Part shown: piece by piece, positions 8,528 through 17,575 of the stretch
Position numbering within the stretch: the first letter of the stretch is position 1
Layout of the letters: each line of letters starts with the position of its first letter
NCBI GenBank assembly: GCA_041746135.1
Contig: JBGTHQ010000031.1
Coordinates: forward strand, 1 to 64,000
DNA from: Alg239-R122 sp041746135
GTDB lineage: Bacteria > Pseudomonadota > Alphaproteobacteria > Sphingomonadales > Sphingomonadaceae
DNA length: 64,000 nucleotides
Direction of reading: 5' to 3'
Made by a program: the position numbers and the translations under genes
Notes under the pieces: model-generated
Databases searched by the model: none
The model's input: the letters and a program-made list of their open reading frames with translations, nothing else
Told to the model about the DNA's origin: nothing

Positions 8528-10582
8528 ATGCCCTTTTCAAAATTGCCCCAGACCATTCAGGATGCCCTGACCGAGCGCGAATATGCGCAACCGACCCCGG
8601 TTCAGGCCGCTGTGCTCGAAACCGAAGCCGAAGGCCGCGACATGATCGTGTCGGCGCAGACCGGTTCCGGCAAGACCGTGGCATTCGGCCTTGCCATCGT
8701 GCCGCAGCTGGTGGAGGAAAGCGGCAATTTCCCGTTCCTGCGCGAACCGCGCGCGCTGATCATCGCGCCGACGCGCGAACTTGCGCTGCAGGTGAGCCGC
8801 GAGCTGACCTGGCTGTACCGGCAGGCGGGCGGACATATCGCCACCTGCGTTGGCGGCATGGATGCCTCGAAAGAACGCCGCAACCTGCGCCACGGCGCGC
8901 ATATCGTCGTCGGCACGCCGGGCCGCTTGCGCGATCATATCGAGCGCGGCGCGCTCGACCTGTCGGGTCTGAAAGCGGTCGTGCTCGATGAAGCCGACGA
9001 AATGCTCGACATGGGCTTTCGCGACGATCTGGAAGAAATTCTCGACGCCACGCCGACCGAGGAACGTCGCACCTTGCTGTTTTCCGCGACCATGCCCAAA
9101 CCGATCGTGCAACTGGCCAAGCGGTACCAGCAGGATGCCTTGCGCATTTCCACCGTGGGCGACAATCGCGGCCACGGCGATATCGCCTATCAGGTCGTGA
9201 CCGTCGCCCCCGCCGACACCGAAAATGCGGTGGTCAACCTGCTGCGGTTCCATGAAGCCGAATCGGCGATGCTGTTCTGCGGCACGCGCGAAGCGGTGCG
9301 GCGTCTGCACAGTTCGCTGGTCGATCGCGGGTTCAGCGCGGTGGCGCTTTCGGGCGAACACACGCAAAGCGAACGCAACCAGGCGATGCAGGCATTGCGC
9401 GACAAGCGCGCCCGTGTCTGCGTCGCAACCGATGTCGCGGCACGCGGGCTCGATCTGCCCAGCCTGTCGCTGGTGATCCATGTCGAAATCCCCCGTGATG
9501 CCGAGGCATTGCAGCACCGCTCGGGCCGCACCGGCCGTGCCGGCAAGAAAGGCACCGCTGTAGTGGTCGTCCCGTATCAACGCCGCAAGAAAGTCGAGCG
9601 CATGTTGCAGGGCGCCAAGATCGAGGCCGAATGGATGGAAGCCCCGAGCCGCGCCGATATTCGCAAGAATGACAGCGAACGGTTAATGGCGACCTTGCTC
9701 GAACCGGTCGAGGTCGACGCTGAAGACAAGAAACTGGCCGAGCGCCTACTCGCCGAAAAAAGCCCCGAGGATATTGCCGCAGCTTTGGTACAGGCGCACC
9801 GCGCGAAAATGCCCGCGCCCGAACAGATGCTCGACCGGGGCAAGGCTTCGCAGGACCATGGCGCACCGCGCGCCGGGTTCGAGGATACGGTCTGGTTCAA
9901 GATGGACGTAGGTCACAACCAGCGCGCCGATGCTCGCTGGATCCTGCCAGTATTGTGCCGCCGTGGGCATATTACCAAGAACGAGATCGGCGCGATCCGA
10001 ATTGCCGCCGATGAAACCTATTTCGAAGTGCCGCGCAAGACATCGGCCAAGTTCCTCGATGCGCTGAGCCGCACCGAAGGTGCGGGCAATGACGATACCG
10101 ACGATATCAAGATCGTCCAGTTCGAAGGCAAGCCCCGCGATCTTGCCAAGCAAAACCGCAAGGGCGGTTTCGAGGGCAAGAAAGACGGCGGCTATAAAGG
10201 CCGCGGCGGCAAGGGCAACGATTTCAAACCGCGCGATGGCGGCTTTAAAAAAGGCGGCGGGTTCAAGAAAGAGGGCGGCTTCAAAAAGGAAGGCGGCTTT
10301 CAGAAAGACGGTGGCGACCATAAAAAGCGCGAGGGAGGCGATTTCAAGAAGCACGGCGGTGACAAGTCCCACGGCAAACCGGGCGGTGATTTCCAGAAGC
10401 GCGACGGCGACGCATCGCGCGGCGATTTCAAACCCAAATCCGATGGCGGCGAGGTGCGCAAGCTCAGCCCGAAATTTGGCGGCAAGCCGGGTGACAAGTC
10501 CAAAGGCAAACCGGGCGGACGTCCGCCTTTCAAAGGCAAGCCCGGCGGCTTTAAAGGCAATAAAGGCGCGGACCGCAAATAA
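8528..10582 (+). CDS. DEAD-box ATP-dependent RNA helicase
   Basis: A 684-residue DEAD-box helicase for ribosome assembly or RNA turnover. It shows a Q motif (PTPVQ), AQTGSGKT (near 42), PTRELALQV, GTPGR, DEAD (near 153), SAT (near 184) and HRSGRTGRAG (near 329). Residues about 455-525 form a DbpA-type RNA-binding domain (VWFKMDVG...GAIRIAADETYFEVP). The tail beyond residue 530 is Gly/Lys/Phe/Asp-rich and contains an 18-bp tandem repeat. I prefer the ATG at 8528 over one 15 bases upstream because homologues begin close to MPF; neither has a strong ribosome site. The gene stands alone. Confidence 0.94.
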   Translation: MPFSKLPQTIQDALTEREYAQPTPVQAAVLETEAEGRDMIVSAQTGSGKTVAFGLAIVPQLVEESGNFPFLREPRALIIAPTRELALQVSRELTWLYRQAGGHIATCVGGMDASKERRNLRHGAHIVVGTPGRLRDHIERGALDLSGLKAVVLDEADEMLDMGFRDDLEEILDATPTEERRTLLFSATMPKPIVQLAKRYQQDALRISTVGDNRGHGDIAYQVVTVAPADTENAVVNLLRFHEAESAMLFCGTREAVRRLHSSLVDRGFSAVALSGEHTQSERNQAMQALRDKRARVCVATDVAARGLDLPSLSLVIHVEIPRDAEALQHRSGRTGRAGKKGTAVVVVPYQRRKKVERMLQGAKIEAEWMEAPSRADIRKNDSERLMATLLEPVEVDAEDKKLAERLLAEKSPEDIAAALVQAHRAKMPAPEQMLDRGKASQDHGAPRAGFEDTVWFKMDVGHNQRADARWILPVLCRRGHITKNEIGAIRIAADETYFEVPRKTSAKFLDALSRTEGAGNDDTDDIKIVQFEGKPRDLAKQNRKGGFEGKKDGGYKGRGGKGNDFKPRDGGFKKGGGFKKEGGFKKEGGFQKDGGDHKKREGGDFKKHGGDKSHGKPGGDFQKRDGDASRGDFKPKSDGGEVRKLSPKFGGKPGDKSKGKPGGRPPFKGKPGGFKGNKGADRK
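10238..10309 (+). repeat. 18-bp tandem repeat (four units) in the helicase tail
   Basis: Four consecutive 18-bp units encode GGF(K/Q)K followed by G, E, E or D. The third-position differences show they are old but in-frame duplications. They extend the basic, glycine-rich disordered tail of the helicase, a type of region that binds RNA or promotes condensate formation. Copy number may vary between strains. Confidence 0.8.
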
Positions 10583-10586
10583 TATC

Positions 10587-10629
10587 TTGATGTGATGCGC
10601 GGCTCCATGTATCACACTGTAATGTGATA
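10587..10629 (+). promoter_or_regulatory. ribB promoter with perfect inverted-repeat operator
   Basis: TATCACA at 10610-10616 and TGTGATA at 10623-10629 form a perfect 7-bp inverted repeat around CTGTAA. A plausible promoter overlaps it: TTGATG at 10587-10592 and TATCAC at 10610-10615 with a 17-bp spacer, so the left arm covers the -10 box. The ribB start is at 10648. The 65-bp gap after the helicase is too short for an FMN riboswitch. The HTH domain at the N-terminus of RibB itself is a natural candidate to bind here. Confidence 0.5.
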
Positions 10630-10647
10630 TTTGATGGAGTCGTGCCA

Positions 10648-11940
10648 ATGTCCGCCCAATTGATCGAGAAACTCAACGTCCTGATCGAAGACGGGGCGAT
10701 TACCCGCGCCGGTCTTGCCCGCGCGGCAGGACTTCATGCCAATTCGCTGCGGCGGCTGGGCGAGGATGACTGGAATCCGACCGCCGATACGCTCGGCAAG
10801 CTGGAAAACTATCTGGCGCAGGATGCGGGCGCGGTGATGGCCGGAGCCGAAGAGATTATCAACGAGGCGCGCAATGGCCGCATGTATATCCTGGTCGATG
10901 ACGAGGACCGCGAAAATGAAGGCGACCTTATCATTCCGGCGCAGATGGCGACGCCCGACGCGATCAACTTCATGGCGACGCACGGACGCGGGCTGATCTG
11001 CCTCGCCATGACCAAGGAACGGATCGAGGAGCTGGGCATCGGCATGATGACCGCCAATAACCGCGAACAGCACCAGACGGCGTTTACCGTCTCGATCGAG
11101 GCGCGCGAAGGCGTGACGACGGGCATTTCGGCGGCCGACCGCGCGCGCACCGTTGCGGTCGCGATCGACCGGTCCAAGGGTCCGGACGACATCGTCACGC
11201 CGGGCCATGTCTTTCCGCTTCAGGCGCGCAATGGCGGCGTGCTGGTGCGCGCGGGCCATACCGAGGCGGCGGTCGATGTCTCGCGGCTGGCGGGGCTCAA
11301 TCCGTCCGGCGTTATCTGCGAGATCATGAAAGACGACGGCGAAATGGCGCGGCTCGACGACCTGATCGGTTTTGCCCACAAACATGGCATGAAAATCGGC
11401 ACAATCCGCGATCTCATGGCCTATCGCCTGCGCCACGACCATTTGGTGGAAAAGCGCGCCGAAGCCGATTTCCAGAGCGAATATGGCGGCGCATGGAAAG
11501 CGATCAGCTATTTCAATACCGCCACCGAAACCGAGCAGGTGGTGCTGCAAAAAGGCCATATCGATCCCGACAAACCCACATTGGTGCGAATGCACGCGCT
11601 GTCGGTCTTCAACGACGTGTTCGCCGCCGCCAATCCGCAATCGGGCATGATGGTGCAGTCGATGAAAATCATCGCCGAGGAAGGCGCGGGCGTGATCGTG
11701 ATGATCAACCAGCCCGGTTCGGCCGCGCTGACGTCGCAGGTACGACGGCTGGCCGGCGAGAAAGGCCCGCCGATGGACCAGCTGCGCGATTATGGCGTGG
11801 GCGCACAAGTGCTCACCGAACTGGGCGTGCACGACATGACATTGCTTACCAATACCAGCCACGACCTGGTCGGGCTGGACGCCTATGGCCTGCGTATCGT
11901 AGGGCAGAAATCCGTACCGACGGGCGACGCCCGCACATAA
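10648..11940 (+). CDS. ribB: HTH-fused 3,4-dihydroxy-2-butanone-4-phosphate synthase with degenerate GCHII domain
   Basis: RibB makes the four-carbon precursor of riboflavin from ribulose 5-phosphate. I place the start at ATG 10648 (TGATGGAG upstream), giving 430 residues. Residues 1-60 resemble an XRE-type helix-turn-helix (LARAAGLHANSLRRL, then a NPTADTLGKLENYL helix), absent from ordinary RibB. Residues 65-270 are the DHBP synthase with DDEDRENEGDL (near 84), THGRG (near 111) and HTEAAVD (near 204). Residues 285-425 have the fold pattern of GTP cyclohydrolase II, but the three zinc cysteines (SEC...RCDCG in active enzymes) are replaced (HALS...ANPQSG), so that half is unlikely to be active. 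ribH follows after 15 bp. A separate RibA is expected elsewhere. Confidence 0.93.
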   Translation: MSAQLIEKLNVLIEDGAITRAGLARAAGLHANSLRRLGEDDWNPTADTLGKLENYLAQDAGAVMAGAEEIINEARNGRMYILVDDEDRENEGDLIIPAQMATPDAINFMATHGRGLICLAMTKERIEELGIGMMTANNREQHQTAFTVSIEAREGVTTGISAADRARTVAVAIDRSKGPDDIVTPGHVFPLQARNGGVLVRAGHTEAAVDVSRLAGLNPSGVICEIMKDDGEMARLDDLIGFAHKHGMKIGTIRDLMAYRLRHDHLVEKRAEADFQSEYGGAWKAISYFNTATETEQVVLQKGHIDPDKPTLVRMHALSVFNDVFAAANPQSGMMVQSMKIIAEEGAGVIVMINQPGSAALTSQVRRLAGEKGPPMDQLRDYGVGAQVLTELGVHDMTLLTNTSHDLVGLDAYGLRIVGQKSVPTGDART

Positions 11941-11955
11941 AAAGAGGACAAGAAC

Positions 11956-12381
11956 ATGGCCCATTTCCTGATCGTGGAAGCACGGTTTTACGACGATCTG
12001 AACGACATGCTGATCGCAGGCGCGCGCGCCACGCTGGAGCAGGCGGGGCATAGCCATGAGACGGTGACTGTTCCCGGCGCGCTGGAAGTGCCCGCCGCGA
12101 TATCGCTCGCGATCGATACGCAAAAATATGATGGTTATGTCGCACTCGGCGTGATTATCCGCGGCGAAACCTATCATTTCGAGATTGTCTCAAACGAAAG
12201 CGCACGCGGCATCATGGCGCTGACGCTCGACGGCGCGCCCATCGGCAACGGCATATTGACCGTCGAAAACGAAGCGCAGGCTTTGGCGCGTGCCGACAAG
12301 ACGCAAAAGAACAAGGGCGGCGAAGCGGCGGTCGCGGCGATGGAAATGCTCAAGCTTGCCGACAAATTCTCGGCCGGTTGA
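11956..12381 (+). CDS. ribH: 6,7-dimethyl-8-ribityllumazine synthase
   Basis: A 141-residue lumazine synthase, the usual family length. It condenses 5-amino-6-ribitylaminouracil with the RibB product in riboflavin synthesis. Visible marks are the N-terminal strand HFLIVEARFYDDL, VPGALEVPAAI (substrate loop), GVIIRGETYHFEIV with the catalytic His, and the NGILTVE segment. It starts 15 bp after ribB behind AGAGGA, so the two form one operon. The other riboflavin genes (ribD, ribE) are 37 kb away at 49.4-51.0 kb. Confidence 0.95.
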   Translation: MAHFLIVEARFYDDLNDMLIAGARATLEQAGHSHETVTVPGALEVPAAISLAIDTQKYDGYVALGVIIRGETYHFEIVSNESARGIMALTLDGAPIGNGILTVENEAQALARADKTQKNKGGEAAVAAMEMLKLADKFSAG

Positions 12382-12469
12382 GCAAACAAGCCGCTTGCAC
12401 TTTCGCGTGCAGCCCATAAAGTTTCGCATTAGACCGCCAGAGTAAAGGGCGGCAAGGGAGCGGAACCGG

Positions 12470-13951
12470 ATGGCGGAACAAAACATACTGGTGATCGACG
12501 AGGGCACGACATCGACCCGCGCGATGCTGTTCGCGCTGGACGGCACTGTTCTGGGGTCGGCGCAGCGCGATCTGAAACAGCATTATCGTGGCCTAGGTCT
12601 GGTCGAACATGATGCCGCGGAAATCTGGCAGGCCACGCTGGAATGTGCGCAGGCCATGGTGAAAGCGGCGGGCGGCGCGGACCGTATTGCGGCCATCGGC
12701 ATTACCAACCAGCGCGAAACGGTCATATTCTGGGACCGCCGCACCGGCGAACCGCTCGTGCCCGCGATCGTGTGGCAGGACCGGCGCACGGCGGAGGCCT
12801 GCAACGCTTTGCAAGCGGCGGGCCATGAAGCGATGGTGCAGGCCAGGAGCGGTCTGCTGCTCGATCCCTATTTTTCCGGTAGCAAGATCCGCTGGGCGCT
12901 TGATAACTGGCCGCAGCTGAAAGCGGCGGGCGAACATCTCGCGGTTGGTACGGTGGAAAGCTATCTCGTCTACCGGCTGACGCTGCGGGACGGTCAGGGC
13001 GTCCACGTCACCGATGCCAGCAATGCATCGCGCACCGCGCTGATGGACATATCCACCGGTGGGTGGGATGCCGAATTGTGCGCTCTGTTCGGCGTGCCGC
13101 AAGATATCCTGCCGGCCATCGTCGATTGCGCGGGCGATATCGGGGCCACTGCGCCGGATCTGTTCGGTGGCGCGATTCCCATTTGCGGCATGGCCGGCGA
13201 CCAGCAGGCGGCGACGATCGGGCAGGCGTGTCTTGCCAAAGGCCAGACCAAATCCACTTACGGCACCGGTGCCTTTGTCCTGACCAACGCGGGCGATACC
13301 ATGCCGGTGTCGCAAAACCGCTTGCTGTCGACCATCTTGTTTCAGCTGAATGGCCAACGCACCTACGCGCTCGAAGGATCGGTCTTCGTCGCAGGATCGC
13401 TGGTAGAATGGCTGCGCGACGAGCTCGGCCTGCTGGAAAGCGCCGCGCAGACCGAGGAACTCGCGCGCTCCATGGACGATAATGGCGGCGTCTATCTGGT
13501 CCCGGCTCTGTCCGGCTTGGGCGCGCCGCATTGGCGCAGCGATGCGCGGGCCTCGATTACGGGGCTCAGCTTTGCCACTACCAAGGCGCATGTTGCGCGC
13601 GCCGCGCTCGAGGCCATGGCCTATCAAACCTATGACCTGAAATCGGCATTTGGCGCCGACGGGGCCGATTGGGCGGAACTGCGTATCGATGGCGGGATGA
13701 CCCGCAACGACTGGATGGCGCAGGATCTGGCCGACATATTGGACGTGCCGGTCGAGCGACCCGAATTTACCGAAACCACGGCGCTGGGTGCCGCCATGCT
13801 CGCCGCGGTCGGTTCCGGACATTATAAAACTCTGGCCGATGCCGCGACCATGCGCGGACCCGTGACCGGATTTGCGCCCCATATCGAGAGCGGCGCTCGC
13901 GCGAACCGGCTTGCGGGCTGGCATCGGGCGCTAGCCCGCAATCTGGACTAG
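12470..13951 (+). CDS. glpK: Glycerol kinase
   Basis: A 493-residue FGGY-family kinase that phosphorylates glycerol to sn-glycerol 3-phosphate in the cytosol. It has the N-terminal phosphate loop DEGTTSTRAMLFALDG, the GITNQRET segment typical of glycerol kinases, WQDRRT, and the C-terminal GGMTRNDWMAQ plus ETTALGAAMLA segments. Length matches the family. No glpF, glpD or regulator lies beside it; it stands alone with an 88-bp gap after ribH and faces the beta-oxidation genes. A hairpin between the convergent ends (13954-13979) may end both transcripts. Confidence 0.95.
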   Translation: MAEQNILVIDEGTTSTRAMLFALDGTVLGSAQRDLKQHYRGLGLVEHDAAEIWQATLECAQAMVKAAGGADRIAAIGITNQRETVIFWDRRTGEPLVPAIVWQDRRTAEACNALQAAGHEAMVQARSGLLLDPYFSGSKIRWALDNWPQLKAAGEHLAVGTVESYLVYRLTLRDGQGVHVTDASNASRTALMDISTGGWDAELCALFGVPQDILPAIVDCAGDIGATAPDLFGGAIPICGMAGDQQAATIGQACLAKGQTKSTYGTGAFVLTNAGDTMPVSQNRLLSTILFQLNGQRTYALEGSVFVAGSLVEWLRDELGLLESAAQTEELARSMDDNGGVYLVPALSGLGAPHWRSDARASITGLSFATTKAHVARAALEAMAYQTYDLKSAFGADGADWAELRIDGGMTRNDWMAQDLADILDVPVERPEFTETTALGAAMLAAVGSGHYKTLADAATMRGPVTGFAPHIESGARANRLAGWHRALARNLD

Positions 13952-13953
13952 CG

Positions 13954-13979
13954 CGCATATACCCGACGTGGGTTATGCG
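13954..13979. terminator. Hairpin between convergent glpK and enoyl-CoA hydratase genes
   Basis: CGCATATACCC pairs with GGGTTATGCG around a 5-base loop, with a one-base bulge. It lies between the stop codons of two convergent genes, the usual place for a shared terminator. There is no T-run on either side, so its efficiency as an intrinsic terminator is doubtful. Confidence 0.4.
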
Positions 13980-13989
13980 GGATTCCGGT

Positions 13990-16185
13990 TCAGGCCGCCT
14001 TGTACAGCGTCTCGCCATTGTCGGCCATTTTGCGGAACGATCCCGGCGGCGTAAAACGCTTGCCGTAACGCTGTGCCAGACTGTCGGTATTGCGCACGAA
14101 ATTATCCATGCCGATCGTGTCGATATAGCTCATCGGACCGCCGGTATAGGGCGCAAAACCCCATCCGAAAATTGCGCCGAGATCGGCGGATTGCGGATCG
14201 CTCACGACCTGTTCGTCATAACATTGCGCGGTGGCGATCAGCTGGATATAGAGCAGGCGTTCCTTGACTTCTTCGACCGAAGGCTGGTCGTTTGAAAGCG
14301 GGTAATGGTCGGCCATGCCCTTCCACAACAGCTGGCGCTCGCCCTTGTCGTCATAGTCATAGAATCCCTTGCCGAAACGGCGGCCCGACCGGCCGAGTTT
14401 ATTGACCATCAGGTCCATGAAATCCTCGGTGCCATTGTCGACATAGGCATCGCCCAGTTCCTGCTTGGTCGATTGCAACACATCATAGCCAAGCTTGAGC
14501 GTGGTCTCGTCGAGCAAAGCGAGCGGCCCGATCGGCATGCCCAGATCCTTGGCCGCATTCTCGATCAAAGCGGGTTTCACGCCTTCGGTGACCATCAGCA
14601 TCGCCTCGTTCATATAAGGCGGGAATACGCGGTTGGTGAAAAAGCCGCGCACGTCCTTCACGACGATCGGCGTCTTGCGGATTTTGGCGTTATAATCGAA
14701 TGCCGCCGCCAGCGCGCGGTCGCCGGTTTTTTCGCCGGGGATGATTTCGATCAGCGGCATTTTTTCGACCGGCGAGAAAAAATGCAGTCCGATAAACTGG
14801 TCGGGGCGCTCCGAATTTTTCGCAAGACCGCTGATCGGCAGCGTCGAGGTGTTGGACGCGAAAATCACATCCTTGCTGATCACCGCTTCGGTTTTCTGGA
14901 TCACGTCTTTCTTGACATCGGGGTTTTCGAACACCGCCTCGATGATCAGGTCGACATCCTTCAAATCGTTATAGTCAGTCGTCGGCGTGATGCGGGCCAT
15001 GAAAGCATCGGCTTTCTCCTGGCTCATCTTGCCGCGCTGGACGCCCTTGTCGACGATCTTCTGGCTATAGGCGACGGCCTTGGCTGCTTCTTCCTCGCTG
15101 CGGTCGAGCACGATAACGTTCATGCCCCCCTTGGCCGTTACATGCGTGATGCCGCTGCCCATCAGGCCCGCGCCCAGGACGCCGACCGTCTTGATCTCGA
15201 GCTTGGGCACGCCTTCGGGACGCGCCGCGCCTTTTTCGGCGGCCTGCTTGTTGATGAACAAGGTGCGGATCATGTTCTTAGATTGCGGATCGGCCATCAG
15301 TTTCATGAAATATTTGGTTTCGATGCGGATCGCGGTATCGAACGGTACGATCGAGCCTTCATAGAGGCAGGACATGATCGCCTGCACCGCGTTGTAATTG
15401 TGATAGGTCTGTTTTTGCGCCATCGCGTTCGCGCCGACGAAGAACTGCGCCGCGCGGGGATCCATCGCGCCGCCGCCGCCGGGGAATTTGAAACCGGGCT
15501 TGTCCCAGGGCGCGGTCGCGGTCTTGTTGGCCTTGACCCAGTCCTTGGCCTTAGTGACGACGTCATCCGCGGGCACGACATCATGCACGAAACCTTGTGC
15601 CAGCGCGGTGGCGGGATTGACAGGCTTGCCCATCATCGCGATCATGGCGGCGTTCTGCAGACCGATCAGGCGGGGCAGGCGCTGCGTTCCGCCGGCACCG
15701 GGAAGCAGGCCGACCTGCACTTCGGGCAGACCGAGCTGGATTTTCGGATTGTCGGCACAGACGCGGTAATGGCAGGCGAGCGCGAGTTCCAGACCGCCGC
15801 CCAGCGCGAGGCCGCCCAACGCGCAGGCTACGGGCTTGGCGGCCTTGCCCTCTTTCGCGATCTGCTTGGCGGTATAGCCGCCGGTTTCCATCTTGCGCAG
15901 CACGCGGTTCAAGGTGAAGGCCTGATCGAAAGCAGAACCTTCTCCGCCGCCAGCCGAGCCGCTGCCAAGCATGGTCAGGTCGGCACCAGCGAGAAAACCG
16001 GAATCCTTGCCCGATGTAATCACCGCGCCCTTCATCTCGTCATTGCTCGTAAAATCGTCGACGAACGTTTCGAATTCGGCGATCAGGTCGCCATTCCATA
16101 CATTCATCGATTTGCCGGGCAGGTCGATCGTCACCAGCGCGATGCCGTCATTGTCCACGTCGACGGTGAAAGTTTTATAGGTCAT
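13990..16185 (-). CDS. Fatty-acid oxidation multifunctional protein: enoyl-CoA hydratase / 3-hydroxyacyl-CoA dehydrogenase
   Basis: A 731-residue FadB/FadJ-type protein that hydrates trans-2-enoyl-CoA and oxidises the 3-hydroxyacyl-CoA with NAD. The N-terminal crotonase domain shows SGFLAGADL, ALGGLALGGGLELALAC and LPEVQVGLLPGAGGTQRLPRL. The NAD-binding domain starts near residue 330 with VGVLGAGLMGSGI. GLHFFSPVEKMPLIEII and the C-terminal dehydrogenase domains follow. It lies 33 bp downstream of the thiolase on the same strand, so the pair forms the classical alpha/beta complex of beta-oxidation. Confidence 0.95.
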   Translation of the reverse strand: MTYKTFTVDVDNDGIALVTIDLPGKSMNVWNGDLIAEFETFVDDFTSNDEMKGAVITSGKDSGFLAGADLTMLGSGSAGGGEGSAFDQAFTLNRVLRKMETGGYTAKQIAKEGKAAKPVACALGGLALGGGLELALACHYRVCADNPKIQLGLPEVQVGLLPGAGGTQRLPRLIGLQNAAMIAMMGKPVNPATALAQGFVHDVVPADDVVTKAKDWVKANKTATAPWDKPGFKFPGGGGAMDPRAAQFFVGANAMAQKQTYHNYNAVQAIMSCLYEGSIVPFDTAIRIETKYFMKLMADPQSKNMIRTLFINKQAAEKGAARPEGVPKLEIKTVGVLGAGLMGSGITHVTAKGGMNVIVLDRSEEEAAKAVAYSQKIVDKGVQRGKMSQEKADAFMARITPTTDYNDLKDVDLIIEAVFENPDVKKDVIQKTEAVISKDVIFASNTSTLPISGLAKNSERPDQFIGLHFFSPVEKMPLIEIIPGEKTGDRALAAAFDYNAKIRKTPIVVKDVRGFFTNRVFPPYMNEAMLMVTEGVKPALIENAAKDLGMPIGPLALLDETTLKLGYDVLQSTKQELGDAYVDNGTEDFMDLMVNKLGRSGRRFGKGFYDYDDKGERQLLWKGMADHYPLSNDQPSVEEVKERLLYIQLIATAQCYDEQVVSDPQSADLGAIFGWGFAPYTGGPMSYIDTIGMDNFVRNTDSLAQRYGKRFTPPGSFRKMADNGETLYKAA

Positions 16186-16218
16186 ATCAAATCCTTAATT
16201 TTGTCGTTGCGGCGGCGT

Positions 16219-17430
16219 TTATACGCGCTCGATAATGGTGGCGGTGCCCATTCCAGCACCGATGCACAAGGTGATCAGCGCGGTTTCCTTGTCGGCGCGC
16301 TCCATTTCGTCGAGCACGGTGCCCAATATCATCGCGCCGGTCGCGCCGAGCGGGTGGCCCATAGCAATCGCGCCGCCATTGACGTTGATGTCGCCATGAT
16401 CGATGTCGAGCGCCTGCATGAAACGCAGCACGACGGCGGCAAACGCCTCGTTCAGTTCCCAGATATCGATATCGCTCTTTGTCATGCCCGCGCGTTTTAG
16501 CGCTTTTTCGGCGGCAAATTCAGGGCCGGTCAGCATGATCGTCGGCTCGCTGCCGATCGAGGCCATCGAACGGAACCGCGCACGCGGCTTCATGTCGATG
16601 CGTTTCCCGGCTTCGGTGTTGCCGATCAGCACCGCCGCCGCGCCGTCGACGATGCCCGACGAGTTGCCGGCATGGTGGACGTGGTTGATCTTCTCGAGCT
16701 CGGGATAGCGTTGCAGCGCGAGGCTGTCAAAACCGGGCATCATTTCGCCCATGCCCTGGAATGCGGGGGAGAGCGCACCGAGCGATTGCATGTCGGTTTG
16801 CGGACGCATCAGCTCGTCATGGTCGAGCACGACTTCGCCGATCACGTCGCGGACAGGTATGATCGATTTCTTGAAGCGGCCTTCATCCCAAGCGGTCTTC
16901 GCACGCTTCTGGCTCTCGACGGCATAGGCGTCGACATCGTCGCGGCTGAACCCGTATTTGGTGGCGATCAGGTCGGCCGATATGCCCTGCGGCACGAAAT
17001 AGCTTTTGAACGCGGTTTCGGGATCGGTCGGCCATGCGCCGCCATCGCTGCCCATCGGCACGCGACTCATCGATTCGACGCCGCCGCCGATCACCAGATC
17101 GGCTTCGCCCGACATGATCTTGGCCGCCGCGATATTGGAGGCTTCGAGGCCGGAGCCGCAGAAGCGGTTGACCTGAATTCCCGCGGTCGTGTCGGGATAA
17201 TCCGCATTGACCACGGCCGTGCGTGTGATGACCGCGCCCTGTTCGCCCACCGGAGAAACGCAACCGAAAGCGACGTCCTCGATTTCCTTACCGTCAATAT
17301 TATTGCGGTCGCGGATGGTTGCCAGCACCTGTGTCGCAAGCTGCACAGGCGTTATTTCATGCAGCGCGCCATCGGTCCGGCCCTTGCCGCGCGGCGTGCG
17401 GATGGCGTCGTAGATAAAGGCTTCGGTCAT
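16219..17430 (-). CDS. Acetyl-CoA C-acyltransferase (3-ketoacyl-CoA thiolase)
   Basis: The start at 17430 (MTEAFIYDAIRTPRGKG) is supported by an AGGAG site; an upstream frame extension of 43 residues has no thiolase similarity. The protein has 403 residues, with the nucleophile Cys91 in NRFCGSG, GGAIAMGHPLGATG with the catalytic His near the C-terminus, and the final CIGAGMG cysteine. It cleaves 3-ketoacyl-CoA to acetyl-CoA and a shortened acyl-CoA, the last step of beta-oxidation. It leads the operon with the multifunctional protein. A TetR-type palindrome at 17535-17554 lies 105 bp upstream. Confidence 0.95.
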   Translation of the reverse strand: MTEAFIYDAIRTPRGKGRTDGALHEITPVQLATQVLATIRDRNNIDGKEIEDVAFGCVSPVGEQGAVITRTAVVNADYPDTTAGIQVNRFCGSGLEASNIAAAKIMSGEADLVIGGGVESMSRVPMGSDGGAWPTDPETAFKSYFVPQGISADLIATKYGFSRDDVDAYAVESQKRAKTAWDEGRFKKSIIPVRDVIGEVVLDHDELMRPQTDMQSLGALSPAFQGMGEMMPGFDSLALQRYPELEKINHVHHAGNSSGIVDGAAAVLIGNTEAGKRIDMKPRARFRSMASIGSEPTIMLTGPEFAAEKALKRAGMTKSDIDIWELNEAFAAVVLRFMQALDIDHGDINVNGGAIAMGHPLGATGAMILGTVLDEMERADKETALITLCIGAGMGTATIIERV

Positions 17431-17534
17431 GGGTATCTCCTGAACTTTCTTTTCTGTAAGCTGTAAAGCAAATATAGGATGGAAGCGGCCAAGTTCCAGC
17501 CGACGTGACAATGTTATGCCGTGCTCGCCGACAC

Positions 17535-17554
17535 ATTTAACCGCTCGATTAAAT
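17535..17554. promoter_or_regulatory. Palindrome upstream of the beta-oxidation operon (TetR/FadR-type operator)
   Basis: ATTTAACCGCTCGATTAAAT is a 20-bp palindrome with 8 of 10 base pairs symmetric (TTTAA-CG-CG-TTAAA core). The size and symmetry suit a TetR-family fatty-acyl-CoA-responsive repressor, a common control of bacterial beta-oxidation. No such regulator gene adjoins; the TetR gene at 18747-19370 has a different operator of its own. Confidence 0.5.
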
Positions 17555-17575
17555 ATCATAAATAGCTAGCTGATT

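Noticed and set aside
10583..10647. FMN riboswitch upstream of ribB
   Set aside because: The gap is only 65 bp and shows no RFN consensus.
10612..12177. 521-codon frame antisense to ribB/ribH
   Set aside because: Shadow of well-supported riboflavin genes; His/Arg-rich translation with no recognisable domain.
14305..16500. 731-codon open frame antisense to the beta-oxidation multifunctional protein
   Set aside because: It mirrors the real gene on the other strand. High-GC codon bias leaves antisense frames open; the translation has no family pattern.
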